Source of the DNA: Bathynomus jamesi
Taxonomy: Eukaryota > Arthropoda > Malacostraca > Isopoda > Cirolanidae
Direction: 5' to 3'
Assembly (NCBI GenBank): GCA_023014485.1
Contig: JAJOZX010005622.1
Location: forward strand, 257,161-321,160
DNA: 64,000 nt
Part shown: positions 1-11,530 of the stretch, piece after piece
Layout of the letters: each line of letters opens with the position of its first letter
How positions within the stretch are numbered: the stretch's first letter is position 1
Translations under genes and position numbers: made by a program
The notes under the pieces: generated by a model
Seen by the model: only the letters and a program-made list of their open reading frames with translations
Told to the model about the DNA's origin: nothing
Database searches by the model: none

Positions 1-2318
1 GCATCCAAACAGTCATTCAAGGACACACCACCTTTGTCCTTGGCTGAGCCATCAAAAACTACCCTCAGTTTGGTGGTAGTTTTGTCTCGCCGTACCACTG
101 CATGGTGTGGCAGATAATGTGCCTCCTGGCTCACCAGCTCACCTTGCACCTTTTCAGCATAGCCCTCCCTTACATAACTTAGGATGGCCTCATCGTATTC
201 AATTAACAACTCCTCATTTTTTCTTAGCCTGTACAATGAAGTCTCCAACCTCCGATTAGCTAGCTGAAGGTTTGAACCGGGTTTGCAAGAATCCTTCCAT
301 GGTAGGCCAACTTCATAGCAACCATCTCTAAACCCAATCCCTTTTTCAAATTGCTCTAAAACATCATTGTTCACTGTACTTGCCTGGTTGTCCTTTATAC
401 CAATAGATTCAAGTTCCCAAAACGCTTTCAAATGCCTTTCCAGACCATGGCTGTTCTCCTCAATCTTAACAAAGAGAGCCTTAACTTCCATTTCATTGCA
501 ATAACTACCATGTAGCATCCAGCCTAGCTTACTTTCAATAGCTACTGGGCCTTGAGATGTACGGACAATATTACCAGTGATGAAGTCCCAATAATAGTCA
601 GCTCCAATCAAAAGACTAATATCTTCTGTTCCCTCAAACTTATTATTGCCCAAATTAATTCCTTTAACTTGCAATTCTTGGACACATGCCATATCTAAAC
701 AAATAGTGACTGGAGTACAAAGTTCCTCAATCTCTACAGCTTGGACCTTGATAGTGGGACTTTGCGGTAACAACCCTCTAACCAGAACTTCTACCTTCTT
801 AAATTTGGTTCGGTTTTGAACGGAACCCCCAAACCCAGAAATTCTTAAATTTTCCCTCTTAAGTTCTTTAAACTTCAATTTTCTGGAAATTCTGGTCTTA
901 ATAAAACTACACTGGCTACCACTATCAAACAACACTCTTACAGTAGCTTCTCCCTCATTCCCAATTAATAAGGCTGCAGTTGTTTGCAATAATCCCCCTT
1001 TACTTTTACTCCCTTGCATAGCAGTGGCATGTGCCACTGATGTCTCTACTTCTGGGGTAGGCCTACTAAGAGTGTTTTCACACAATAATGGCTGATGCCT
1101 ACCATGACATTTTTTGCACAAAATTTTAAACTTACAAAACCTTGCTCTATGACCTTTCAAAAAACATTTAAAACATGCTGTGGACTTAGTTACCCTGTCC
1201 TTTCTCTCCTCAAAGGGTAAGGCCTCAGCCACCTCACATTTATATGACTTGTGGTTGCCTTCGCAAAATATGCATTCCTTGATTCCCTTTAATTTATTCT
1301 CAGAGGAGGCATGTAGAGCTGACACTGTACCTGGGCTATTCCTTTTTGTGGAAACTTTGGTGCTGTGCCTGCCTTTGTCCCCTTGTTTACCATCCCACTG
1401 TGCAAACTCAACTCCCTCTCGTCTTGCTAATTCTGTGCCTAAAAGACTTAACATCTGCTGAAGGGGGATGTACACATGTTCTGCAGAGTGTCCCCTACTT
1501 AATTCAAGCAAAATTGAGCTAGGCAATTTAGACTCCAGTGTAGGAACCAACATTATACCATACTTTTCCATTCCTACACCCAAGTTGTCCAGGGACCTAG
1601 TTCTAATTTCAAATTCATCATATAACTGCCGTAACTCCTTGACACTATTAGGATTATTAACAGGAGGTATAGCTAAAAGTGCACGGAGGTGGCTTTTAAT
1701 TAAGATCTCTGGCTTACCAAACTGTTTCTTTAATATATCCCAAGCCACATTATAATTAGCCTCTGTTAATGCTAATCCTGCTATAGTCTTTGCTGCCTCC
1801 CCTTCCAAGAGGGACCGCAAATAATTAAACTTCTCCACGGCACTTAACACTTGACTAGAATGAACTGCTGATTGAAAACTGTCTGCCAATCCTTGCCATT
1901 CCTGAATACTCCCAGAAAATGTTTTGAGTACAAGCCTCGGTAATTGAACTACAGATCTGTTAACCTTAACTTCACAAGCATCATTTGTTGAGTGTTGTGT
2001 TTCATTATTAGACCTGGTCTCTAACTGTACTGAGCTGCTAAACTCTTTTGCTCGGAGGCCTACGTTAATCATATCATCAATAATCTCTTCAAAGTAAATT
2101 ATGTTATTTTCTATTTCATCCTCTTCTATAAGAGCCTCAATTTTAACATTTACCTCACTTAGAGCAACCTTTTTAGTTTCTAATATGGCAAGCTGCGCAG
2201 TCACTAAGCGTAAATCCTCTTGCTCTATGGCAGAATCTATAGTGGCAATGACCTTTGTAATTAGACCTTTGTAGGCACTTCTCCTTTTTATAAATTTGTT
2301 CAATTCAGATGCACTCAT
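1..2318 (-). CDS. BEL/Pao retrotransposon Gag-Pol (C-terminus beyond left edge)
   Basis: An open frame runs leftward from the ATG at 2318 to the left edge with no stop seen, so at least 772 residues are present and the C-terminus lies outside the window. In order it shows a coiled N-terminal region, a DUF1759-like Gag core, a Cys/His-rich nucleocapsid region with a CX2CX4HX4C knuckle (CFKC...H...C) near 1130-1180, an aspartic protease of the DUF1758 type with the active-site triad D-S-G (LFDSGSQ) near 920, and the start of the reverse transcriptase (LRVVFDGSAKD) at about 20-90. This domain order and the RT start are typical of BEL/Pao elements. The frame looks undamaged, which suggests recent activity. 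Upstream lie a primer-binding site and an LTR. Confidence 0.9.
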   Translation of the reverse strand, partial: MSASELNKFIKRRSAYKGLITKVIATIDSAIEQEDLRLVTAQLAILETKKVALSEVNVKIEALIEEDEIENNIIYFEEIIDDMINVGLRAKEFSSSVQLETRSNNETQHSTNDACEVKVNRSVVQLPRLVLKTFSGSIQEWQGLADSFQSAVHSSQVLSAVEKFNYLRSLLEGEAAKTIAGLALTEANYNVAWDILKKQFGKPEILIKSHLRALLAIPPVNNPNSVKELRQLYDEFEIRTRSLDNLGVGMEKYGIMLVPTLESKLPSSILLELSRGHSAEHVYIPLQQMLSLLGTELARREGVEFAQWDGKQGDKGRHSTKVSTKRNSPGTVSALHASSENKLKGIKECIFCEGNHKSYKCEVAEALPFEERKDRVTKSTACFKCFLKGHRARFCKFKILCKKCHGRHQPLLCENTLSRPTPEVETSVAHATAMQGSKSKGGLLQTTAALLIGNEGEATVRVLFDSGSQCSFIKTRISRKLKFKELKRENLRISGFGGSVQNRTKFKKVEVLVRGLLPQSPTIKVQAVEIEELCTPVTICLDMACVQELQVKGINLGNNKFEGTEDISLLIGADYYWDFITGNIVRTSQGPVAIESKLGWMLHGSYCNEMEVKALFVKIEENSHGLERHLKAFWELESIGIKDNQASTVNNDVLEQFEKGIGFRDGCYEVGLPWKDSCKPGSNLQLANRRLETSLYRLRKNEELLIEYDEAILSYVREGYAEKVQGELVSQEAHYLPHHAVVRRDKTTTKLRVVFDGSAKDKGGVSLNDCLD

Positions 2319-2477
2319 CTTCAATGTAAACAACCCTTGGGCTCAATACCAAATGAGCTGAATTGGCAGAAATACTTAACCAAACTGATCAAACGCAAAT
2401 TTTACTTTCAAATAAACTGAATTGCTGGGTGGGGTACTAACCAAACACCAGTATGGAATACCAAATTTTCCACCCCA

Positions 2478-2712
2478 GGACCTTAATTCAATAATGACCC
2501 AAAATTAACCAAACCGGAAAAAATGTAGGCCAAAAAACGACAGACGACTGGCCAAGTTTCGCAATTGGGCGACCAAACTTTACCCTGGGACCTTAATTCA
2601 ATAATAACCCAAAATTAACCAAACCGGAAAAAATGTAGGCCAAAAAACGACAGACGACTGGCCAAGTTTCGCAATTGGGCGACCAAACTTTTTACCCTGG
2701 GACCTTAACTCA
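2478..2712 (-). repeat. 110-bp tandem duplication in BEL/Pao 5' leader
   Basis: Two near-identical units begin at 2478 and 2588, starting with the word ggaccttaa; a third partial unit starts at 2700. They lie between the primer-binding site and the Gag start, so they are part of the untranslated leader of the retroelement. The interval 2319-2805 holds no other gene. Confidence 0.85.
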
Positions 2713-2805
2713 ATAATACTCAACCCGTCTAGGCCTAACTTGGGATACAATTTGCACAATCAGAACTTTGCCGAAAAATGGTCACTGACTCAGTCTTGGG
2801 GTAGA

Positions 2806-2825
2806 AATCCGGTTCTGAAGGACCA
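2806..2825 (-). other. Primer-binding site of BEL/Pao element
   Basis: On the minus strand the 20 bases immediately after the presumed LTR end start TGGTCCTTCAGAACCGG. A TGG-start tract next to an LTR end is the standard tRNA primer site of LTR retroelements. The exact tRNA was not determined. Confidence 0.6.
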
Positions 2826-3230
2826 TGTTATTTTATTTATTTGTCGGGTTCAAAATCCCAGCTGAGCCGTGAACGGCCAAATTCTAAAGGGCAAGTTCTA
2901 CCTAAAGCCCAAGTTAAGCTAAATTAAAACTTACGGATTTGAGATCCTATTAGGTCCTACCTCAGGGTAACCTCAGGGTTGCTGACTCGATGCGGGCCTA
3001 CCTTAGACCTTAATTACATGAACTTAAAGTAAACAAAAAGGGTACTATTTGTGGTCTTCTTTCTGAACCTTGCAACAACAACGCAACCTGGACTATTGCA
3101 CGATGCAACAATCATGTATCTAAACAACCAAACTGAATTGCAAGAGAGCTCTCTATCGGACCACACCTTTACGTACGACCTTCCACAAACGAGTAGAAAA
3201 GACGCGCAGCGTCCCAAAATGATGCCAACA
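2826..3230 (-). repeat. 5' LTR of BEL/Pao element
   Basis: Read on the minus strand this 405-bp stretch begins TGTTGGCATC and ends AAATAACA, directly before the primer-binding site. The TGTT...AACA termini form the short inverted repeat expected for an LTR. The 3' LTR lies outside the window, so neither the LTR identity nor the target duplication (cacac on this side) could be confirmed. Confidence 0.6.
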
Positions 3231-3425
3231 GTGTGACCAAACAATGATGCCACAAGAGCTCAAAAATGCTAGCTCTAAATTAAGTTAATTTTTCACTAAC
3301 CTTACAATTATGAGATGGATATATATACACACCTTAACTTAATATATATACAAGCAATGCTGCATCAATCAGCTTAGTCATCGTATCGCCTTGGGACAAC
3401 AATGGTTCTTCCTCTTCTAGATTTT

Positions 3426-3634
3426 CTAACAGTGATAAGAGAAAGACAGAATAAATGGATCGGACATGTGTTGAGAGGAGAAGGATTGTTGAAGGAGGTG
3501 ATAGAGGTAGATATGAAGGTAGAAGGCCGAGGGGAAGGAAAAGGAAAGCACTGCTGGATGATTTGAAGGCAGGCAGGAGCTATCATGAGATGAAAAGGAT
3601 AACTCAGGATAGAACACTTTGGCGGGACACATGA
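3426..3634 (+). pseudogene. LINE reverse transcriptase C-terminal scrap
   Basis: Plus-strand translation gives a K-W-I-G-H-V-L-R motif, then R-R-P-R-G-R and L-L-D-D-L-K, ending at the TGA at 3632. This is the C-terminal tail common in non-LTR retrotransposon ORF2. A one-base loss near 3500 shifts the frame between the two motifs. It is followed by a (ATGG)n tail at about 3661-3680, typical of a LINE 3' end. It is a dead 5'-truncated copy. Confidence 0.7.
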
Positions 3635-3834
3635 GTTGGACCTGCCTGATAGGCAGAACACGATGGATGGATGGATTGAAGTATTTTGGATTTTCTTTTA
3701 TTGCTTCTACGGCCTTTTCCTCTTCCCTCTCCGTATGGTCCTTAATCAGGGTTTGTATTTCCCTATCGATACCCTCCAGTGTTTCTTGTATTACCTTACT
3801 GGCATTGTTATCTCCGCAGTTGGCTAACTTCGCT

Positions 3835-3949
<115 letters not shown>

Positions 3950-4449
3950 CAGAGTGGCCAAAAATGTAGGTATACTGTTTCATATGTTGATTTTTTTTAA
4001 AGTTCATTTTCCTTTCATTGATAGTCTGCTTGGAGCTGCGGTTCTGAACGTTTCATTCCACTTCCTTCTTACAGTTTCATCTTTTTCTGATTTTCAAAAA
4101 TGTTTCAGCACCCACTTCCGTTGGTCATTAGTCAGATTACCAGCCATTATTATCTACCTTGAAAGGAAAATTAATTTAAAAAATCAACCTATGAAACTGT
4201 ATATCTATATTTGGGCCTTCATAATAAATGAGTAAAGGCGTTTTCAGTTATGGTACTTCCTCACATTTCGTCCTTAATCTGCTTTATTTTTTGGTTCTTT
4301 TCAGGGGCGTGCCCACGATTTTAGAAGGGGGTGTTTCCATAATTGAACCTTCGTGACGTCAATGGTTTTCGTAAACACTTATTTCTGGAGACCTCATATA
4401 TAACACCTGCACACTCCAACTGACTCTTGACCTAAAGTAGGGAACCTAG

Positions 4450-4481
<32 letters not shown>

Positions 4482-5205
4482 TAATTAATTAATTTAGGAT
4501 CTTAGGGGGTGTTTCCGGGCAACCAGAAAACCACCCTGGGCAAGGCATTGCTTTTTACATCAAAATTTTCCACCCTGAAAACCAAAAGATAATTTCAGTT
4601 TCCAATATTCTTCGTAATAATATTATATATTCTTCATCTACGCAAACAATATAAAAAGTATTAATGTCAGTGTTTTATCTCGTCTCTGTTCAAATGAATG
4701 AAATGGAAAATGAAATTTTATTTCAATTCGTCAAAATATCTATTGAAAATAAAGGATTATTTAAATAACTTTATTATATTTTTCATTTTGTTTCGTCTCC
4801 ATCACCCATTTCTTTCTTCGGCTTTAGTCCGTTTTTACAATAAATTGTGGCAATTGCCACAAAATTCATGGTTTCTTATTATGATTTTTATAATATTGAC
4901 AATTTATGTTGCAATTGCCTTTAGTCACATTTGTTGTTGCATCTCATAAGTCTTTTCCATATTTTAAAGGTAACGATGTACTTCCACCTTATTTTGAAAT
5001 AATACCTTAAATGTCTGTCGATCATAGGTCGAACAGTGTGAACAATGTGTTCAAGTTGAAGGAAGACACTTTGAACATCTAAAATAAACAATTATTGTTA
5101 CCGTATTTGAAATAAAATTGTTAAATAGGCCATAAATTTTGTGAAGATATTGTGTTCATATGAAAGTTTACGAGCTAATTTTAAAATACCCTCCATATAC
5201 AGAGG

Positions 5206-5211
<6 letters not shown>
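3950..5211. other. AT-rich stretch without recognisable gene
   Basis: Short open frames here show no recognisable domain. There is a TAA trinucleotide run near 4452-4482. The twice-used word gggtgtttcc (about 4330 and 4506) hints at an old repeat. No function can be supported. Confidence 0.5.

Positions 5212-5252
<41 letters not shown>
5212..5252. repeat. (AG)n microsatellite
   Basis: About 40 bases of AG dinucleotide repeat inside AT-rich noncoding DNA. The flanks 5253-5840 hold no recognisable gene. Confidence 0.95.
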
Positions 5253-5257
<5 letters not shown>

Positions 5258-5844
5258 CAAGGTATTTCAATTGAAGAGGCGTTTTATATATTTCAGCATA
5301 GACTAATAATATTAAATGTGGTTAATAAAATTATTGAATTCATGCATTTTTGCCTAATTTGACGGAAACTGAAAGCGAGAAATGAGAATTTTAAAATTTA
5401 AACGTAAATAAATAAACTTAAAAAGCTTTCGTGTTTTTAACTTTTAATACCGAAGACCGAAATGGTTAAAAATAGTTTGCAAAATGAGCTTTGAGAAAAG
5501 GCTTTTCTTAACAAATATTTCCAATTGGCGTATCTGTATAAGTAATCTAAAGTAATACATAAAATATACATTAAACGCTGGGATGACCAGTTTCGGAAAT
5601 AAGTTCACCTAAAAATACAAAATTTCTAAAATTAATAAAAAATGGCTCATGCAGTAATGATTGGTTTTGTTTTCGAAATTTTATTAGCCACCAAAAAGAA
5701 TAAAATATAAAATATACAAATAAAAATAGAATATAACCAATTAGTAAGTTTTTATGCCTTAAAAATTGTTTATAATTTTAAGCGAACTTCTTTCTGGAAG
5801 TGTTTAAACAGTAAAAAGAAAACTCATGCATATAAATATACAGT

Positions 5845-5975
5845 TATTGTCCATCCCTGTTTGGAGTACGGTTCTCATGTGTGAGGTGGCTCAACCCACA
5901 CACCTTTATTTGACTGGGTAGAATCAAAAGCTTTTCGTCTCGTCACTTCCTCGCCTCTTACTGACTGTCTTGAAA

Positions 5976-6024
<49 letters not shown>

Positions 6025-6340
6025 CTGCAATGTTGCCTCACTCTCTCTTTACTATCGCTATTATAACGGACACTGCTCTTTTGAACTGTGTAACTGCTTA
6101 CCACCTCCTTTAAAGAGAGCAAAAGCAGTATCAGACTCTCGACACATTCTCATTCCTTTTCTGTGCACGTCACTAACGCAAAGATTAACCGATATTCTCA
6201 GTCTTTCATCTACTCAACCGGTCAACTCTGGAACAATCTTCCTCAATCCATCTTTCCCCCTGTTTATGATTTCCAATGTTTGAAACGCAGAGTGTCCAGG
6301 CATCTCGAAATTCCTGGACCTTCATTTTGGCTCTCTTGTT
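5845..6340 (+). pseudogene. LINE reverse transcriptase C-terminal remnant
   Basis: Broken plus-strand translation reads like the end of a non-LTR retrotransposon ORF2: a P-x-L-E-Y-G-S-H-V-W-like segment near 5850-5890, and a W-N-N-L-P-x-S-I-F-P motif followed by a K-R-R-V-x-R-H-L end at 6220-6310. A (CT)n run at about 5980-6020 interrupts it. The following stretch to about 6475 resembles the LINE 3' untranslated region. It is dead. Confidence 0.7.
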
Positions 6341-7295
6341 CCTTTGTGGGTTGCCAGGCCTGGAATTTCGTCATTTTTAGGGCAAGACCACTTTGGCCTT
6401 CGATAAAGCCAAATTTGGTAGGGCACCAAGGCCAAAGGCTAAGACACAATAGTGAAAGAGGCACAGAGGCCGTCTAATTTACAAAATACAAAAAGGAAGA
6501 AAAACGAAAAACATAATATAAGTTTCTAGCATTTGCTGGCCGATTCATCGAACTTCATTTGTTTGAACGCTTTAAGCAATCTTTCCGAGGCATTGTTGTA
6601 ATCGATAACTGACAAGTGTACAGCAGCACGCTGGTTTCACAACTAACCAGAGGACAGTGGTCGTGTGTCAGCGTACATACCCCACTTTGTAGGCGGCCTA
6701 ACGTTATAAGGACGCGTAGCAACTAACATTGTCAGGGGCATGCACGGCCTCACATTAAGTGTTCGGGAAAAGGAGACGACGGCCAACGGAGTGATGGGGC
6801 ACGACAACACTGGCCGTGAAGGTGGCAATTTGTTGATGGGCAACACGGCCATTCAAAGGGCAACGACGGCAATGGCCGTCGTGGCCGCCGTGAAATTCCG
6901 TCCTTGAACGGTTCCATACAATTTTCTATAAAATTCTATAAAAGTTTTGAAATAAAGATTTAAGCCAACTTTTTATTTTAATTTAGAATGAAACACAGTG
7001 AAACTCGATTATGTTTAATTAATCATTTTTGAGAAAAAGTTATGAATTATGAAATTTTTTAATTAATCAATGATTAACTCATTACAAAAATTATTAAAAA
7101 TTAAATACTTGTAAAAAGAGTAAGAAAGATCTTTATTGTTTCTGTTGCATGAGATAAGAGGGAAGAAAATATATTTTGCTCAGTAATCATCCATTTAGTT
7201 TGCTTTAGTATAAGAAACAAAACATGAGCGCATTAGTCAGTTTATACTTGCAAAAAGGTGTCAAATTCAAATGCCACATTACAAAATTTATGGTA

Positions 7296-7958
7296 CAGTT
7301 CACCTTCTCGAATTCGGTAGTCCCTTTTCCGGCACCAACCATTTTCCGACTTATTTTAGAAAAATGGGAGAATCCGGTAAACCACCCAAAAATCGGCAAA
7401 TTTAGTTCTTGCGTCGGCCGCTTGCTGAAGTGGCGCATCGGAGCTTCCCGCCAATTCGTCAGTTTAACCGCTTGGTGGCGTCTTCTATTGTTTACATCAG
7501 CTGTTTCTGTGTTTATGTGTTATTTTTCATTATCTTTAGCCTTAATTTACCCTTAAATATGTCGCCTAAAAGACAAGCAAGTGGTCCACATGATGGTAGG
7601 GTTGCAAAACGCAAGCATAGGTCATTATTTATTTATGAAAAGGTTGAATTGTTGACGAAACTGGACAGCTTCTCAACAAATATAACTTTGGAAGTGAAAA
7701 TAATGCAACATGTTATAGGAGTACAGATACTGTATTTTATTATTTTAAATTACTGTACAATAAATATGTTTTTGTCATGCTTATTACCTTTCTCTTTGAT
7801 GTAAATTACTATGTACAATAAAGTATAGCAAATGCAGTTTTTTTCACATTTAACTTTTCATTTATATATGAGTATAATATGACCACCCGAAATCCGACAA
7901 AATCTAAGATCTGGCAACGGTCAGGTCCCAAGATTGTCGGATTTGAGAGGGTCAACTT
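7296..7958 (+). mobile_element. Internally deleted Tigger/pogo-like transposon
   Basis: The left end after a TA at 7294 reads CAGTTCACCTTCTCGAATTC; the reverse complement of the right end before a TA at 7959 reads AAGTTGACCCTCTCAAATCC. These are diverged inverted termini of the Tigger/pogo sort with a TA target duplication. Inside is a start codon at 7559 opening a short frame that begins MSPKRQASGP and continues with a basic stretch and K-V-E-L-L-T-K-L-D. This resembles the N-terminal CENP-B-type helix-turn-helix of Tigger transposases and is cut off after about 45 residues. The rest of the transposase is missing. Confidence 0.6.
7559..7804 (+). pseudogene. Tigger-like transposase N-terminal fragment
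   Basis: The frame starts at the ATG at 7559, has an SPKR basic N-terminus and the beginning of a helix-turn-helix, then turns into unrelated hydrophobic sequence before stopping at 7804. It lies between the Tigger-like termini. There is no DDE catalytic domain, so it cannot be active. The family call rests on the N-terminal pattern only. Confidence 0.5.
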
Positions 7959-8188
7959 TAAAATGATGCCGAAATTATGGAGAAAATTAATAATTTTTCA
8001 TCATTTTCTAAAAATATATTTTGATTAATTAATGATTAAATTCGAAACATTGATTAACTGATTAATTATTACCATGCCCTAACTCAAACTTTTTCGTACA
8101 CTGCACGAAATACCACATAATTTAACTCATTATATTTTGTTACAAATCTCAGACATCCATTACCCTACATCTCCGAAATAAAGAAAAA

Positions 8189-8224
8189 CTTCATACATAC
8201 ATACATACATACATACATACATAA
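8189..8224. repeat. (CATA)n microsatellite
   Basis: A tetranucleotide run catacatacata in AT-rich noncoding DNA. Nothing genic is seen between 7960 and 9170. Confidence 0.9.
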
Positions 8225-9172
8225 ATACAGTACATTAACAAATCTTTTTTCCCAATGAATTGAGGGGGGAAGGGAGAAATACTTCGGATGCGAAAGACAG
8301 AAGGCAGTGAAGAAGAGAAAAAGTAGAGACTAAAGCGCACACATTCATTCACACACGCATCGTGGTGGACAAGCGACCCTATCCCAGTGTCCCACCCACA
8401 TGGCTAAATTCCACACCTATGCGGCTCTCCATACGACGAGCGTGCATTCTAATATACTGATTTTGTGAATTTTAAAATATCTAATGCGTTAAACGCTTCA
8501 CTGTCAAGTTCAACATTTGGTTAGACATTACAGTAAGTCAAATGAAATATCTAAATTCTAACAATTTTTTATACAATTCAAAAACCTAATCAGAAATGTC
8601 TAACGAAATGTTTAATGAAATGTCTAATAATGAAATGTCTAATAATGAAATGTCTAATGCATGAAAGTTTAAAGAATTTAAGTATAAGTTTAAGCTTAAA
8701 AGAATTGGTTCAGAGCATTACTCTTAAAAACTTATGACTTTCAATTTATATCGATTTCTTCTTGTAATTCACTTTGTATCCCTCTCAAGTACCTTCCTCT
8801 AATTTACAGTATATTATCAAAGCCATTAATCTTCTTTAAATATTCGAATTAGTTCTCCTCTAAATCGACATTTTTCAAACCAATACATATACAGTGTATA
8901 GTGGAATCATTTCAGTCACTATCATAATAATAATAATGATGATGAGGTTGTTGTTGTTGTTTAGGTTATTAATTGATGGGGTCACCAGGTCTTTTCAGAC
9001 CAAATTAAATGTTATTGGTTTAAGAAATTGATAGATTGAATTTATTGCGTTATTAAACGAAAATAAATGATTTATGAATGAAATAAAAACAAATTGTTAT
9101 TAACTGCGATGTTGAATACAAAAGTTGAATGATACAAAATGTGCACTTGATTAATCAACAAATAAACGATTA

Positions 9173-9880
9173 GGATCATATGTAGAATTCGGACCCCTAC
9201 CAAGGTTGGGGTCCGAATTCTACATTAGCGGAAGGTTGGGGTCTGTATTCTCCATTTGGCTTGTTTAAGCTACTCTTTAACTATTTGAGTTTCTACATTT
9301 GCCTGTAGGAGATGTAGGAGATCACACTTAAATTCATACTTAGACGAATTTATGTGGCATGAAAGACACATAAACAATACGTTTTTCCAATTTTGTGATA
9401 CCATTTTTTCACAATATCCTTTTAATTAAACTTTCACTTAATAAGATTGGATCAAATGTAGAATTCGGACCCCAGCCTTCTTTAGTTAGCTTTATAAGGC
9501 TAACTAACGAAAATATCATGACCTAACCTAATCAATCGTCAAGGGCGTACAGTTAACCTAACGATTGGTTAGGTTAGGTTGTGATATTTTCGTTAGTTAG
9601 CCTTATAAAGCTAACTAAAGAAGGCTGGGGTCCGAATTCTACATTTGATATAAGATTTTACAATTGTGTGATTTTAATGGTTTTTATTTGTGATAATAAT
9701 AATAAAATTTTCTATGAACCTTTAAATTGTTTATTGATGTCCTTATACGATTCGTTTGGGGTCTGGCTTCTATAATCTATACATTAGGGGAAAGTTGGGG
9801 TCTGGATTCTACATTAGGGGAAAGTTGGGGTCTGTATTCTCCATTAGGGTTACCTGGGGTCCGAATTCTACATATGATCC
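9173..9880. mobile_element. Composite MITE with GGATCATATGTAG termini
   Basis: The left end GGATCATATGTAGAATTCGG at 9173 is matched inverted at 9856-9880. Flanking 8-mers AACGATTA and AATGATTG agree at 6 of 8 positions, suggesting a worn 8-bp target duplication. Inside are a small hairpin (9181-9226), several diverged copies of GTTGGGGTCTG followed by ATTCT (9230-9250, 9795-9840), and a second complete MITE at 9449. There is no coding capacity. Confidence 0.65.
9449..9649. mobile_element. Palindromic MITE nested in the 9.2-9.9 kb element
   Basis: This is a nearly perfect palindrome of about 200 bp with arms of about 90 bp starting GGATCAAATGTAGAATTC. Perfect 8-bp target duplications ATAAGATT lie at 9441-9448 and 9650-9657. 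The arm contains ttagttagctttataaggct, which also occurs in the MITE at 32793. The right end lacks the final two bases of the inverted repeat. Confidence 0.8.
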
Positions 9881-10499
9881 AATGATTGTTATATTAATTA
9901 TGACTTCAATGTTAATACAATAATGACTTCGATGTTAATAACTCGCGAGATAAATAAAGGCTTTGTATAAAGTTAGGTGAATGACACAGAGCCGATAAGG
10001 CCCGTTACACGTTGGAACGTGGCGAGAATTCTCGTGTCACTGAATCTTCAGAGTGGAGGTGTGACGGTTCGTAGAAGGAATGCTTGGTGGTCCCGCGCTG
10101 TGACGTCATCTTGGTCGTTTTGGGGTTTTATTGCTTTGTTTATTTCCATGAGCCGTATGAGAGAAACGAGGAAAGAAATCTCTATGTTGCCTCTGCACAT
10201 ATCTAGTTCAGATAATTTTTCCTCAAATATTTTACTTCTCAGTTCTGGATTCATTTTTGTCACTTCACCCTGAACCCTTTCTAATTTACCTGTCTTTTCT
10301 GAAGTATAGATTGTCTTACATAGAGATTGAACCTAGAGTAGCCCTACTGTATATCAAGGGACTTAGGCCTAAGGCTAGGCTCAAGGTCACAGGCTGGTTC
10401 TTAACCTTGAAACATTTTATTTGCCAAGGTCTATCCAAGTAATAAAATTAATAAATGCATGAAATACACTTAGAAGACCTAAGCCTTCATAGAATAAAT

Positions 10500-10860
10500 C
10501 AATAAATGCACAAATATAATAACTGTATTCTCCTCTTTTCCAGATAACTTATAGATACGAACGCTAAATAAGCTGCGTCACAATTTCAAAATATTTTTAC
10601 TCACAATGCGCATGCGTCTACACACAAACAATAGAAAATTAACTTATACAAATGAAATTTTTAATTTCTACATTTTTATGTGTGAAGCATTTAAGCACCG
10701 TTTCAGATATCTGAAATATATAGCAAACATTTCAAAATAGCTATTATTCATTTCAGTTCAGAAAGCTAAGTTCATTATGGGATGTCGAGTAGATATTTCA
10801 TATATGTAATCAAACGTCTAGTACCATTTAGAGTGTGGTGACACTTCCAAGATTAAAATC
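10500..10860 (+). repeat. Dispersed repeat, copy A (inverted partner at 32.63-33.17 kb)
   Basis: The segment with gcgcatgcgtcta, the gcatttaagcacc block and the end accatttagagtgtg is found inverted at 32631-33170. It contains no gene. Its word AATGCTTC (read on the minus strand) is the uninserted version of the site occupied by the MITE at 32793. Confidence 0.75.
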
Positions 10861-11530
10861 TTTATTACACACGTAAAAAACATTGGTGAGTATTGAAGAA
10901 CGAATTACTTCATTAAGAGAAAAGATTAACTTGAAGATAATTTAGTGTTTAACCCATTAAAAAATGTAGGTATTGAAGGATATGTAAAACTCTGATCCTA
11001 TCCAGAGTCCAATAAACAGATCAGTGTTCACGCTTTCTTTTCTCCGTAGTTCCTTAATAAGCTCTTCTATACTACATTTGGTCTGTGTTTGTATTCTTTT
11101 GGACTAAATAAATATGAAGTATTTAGATTAAAAGTTTTATATTAGATTTAATGTGAAATATCCATTAAAATTTACCTTTAAATATTTGGGTTAAAAATGT
11201 TTTAAGAAGAAATATTTATTTTCAGAAACATTTACATTTTATATCATGTAAACGTTTCACCTCATATTATTCCATGCTAATTCTCACATCAAAATTATAA
11301 AAACATTTTTATTTATTCTTAAAAGTTTCTACCATTAAAATAATATAAATTTTCTTCATCTTTCATAAAATATTTCTTCTTCTTCTTCTTCTTCTTATTA
11401 TTATTATTAGTAGTAGTAGTAGTAGTATCAGTAGTAGTAGTAGTAGTAGTAAGAATAGCAAATCAATAACTTTTTTATGAGACATTTTTCACAAATGTTT
11501 GATGATATCTCAAATTTATCTTAATTACAT
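10861..11530. other. AT-rich region downstream of lectin gene 1
   Basis: No gene is seen. It includes (CTT)n and (GTA)n trinucleotide runs at 11377-11450. Since lectin gene 1 is on the minus strand, its 3' untranslated region would lie here. Confidence 0.5.

Noticed and set aside
6643..6852. Minus-strand 69-codon frame near 6.7 kb
   Set aside because: GC-richer than its surroundings but without any domain or repeat match by eye; no support for a gene.
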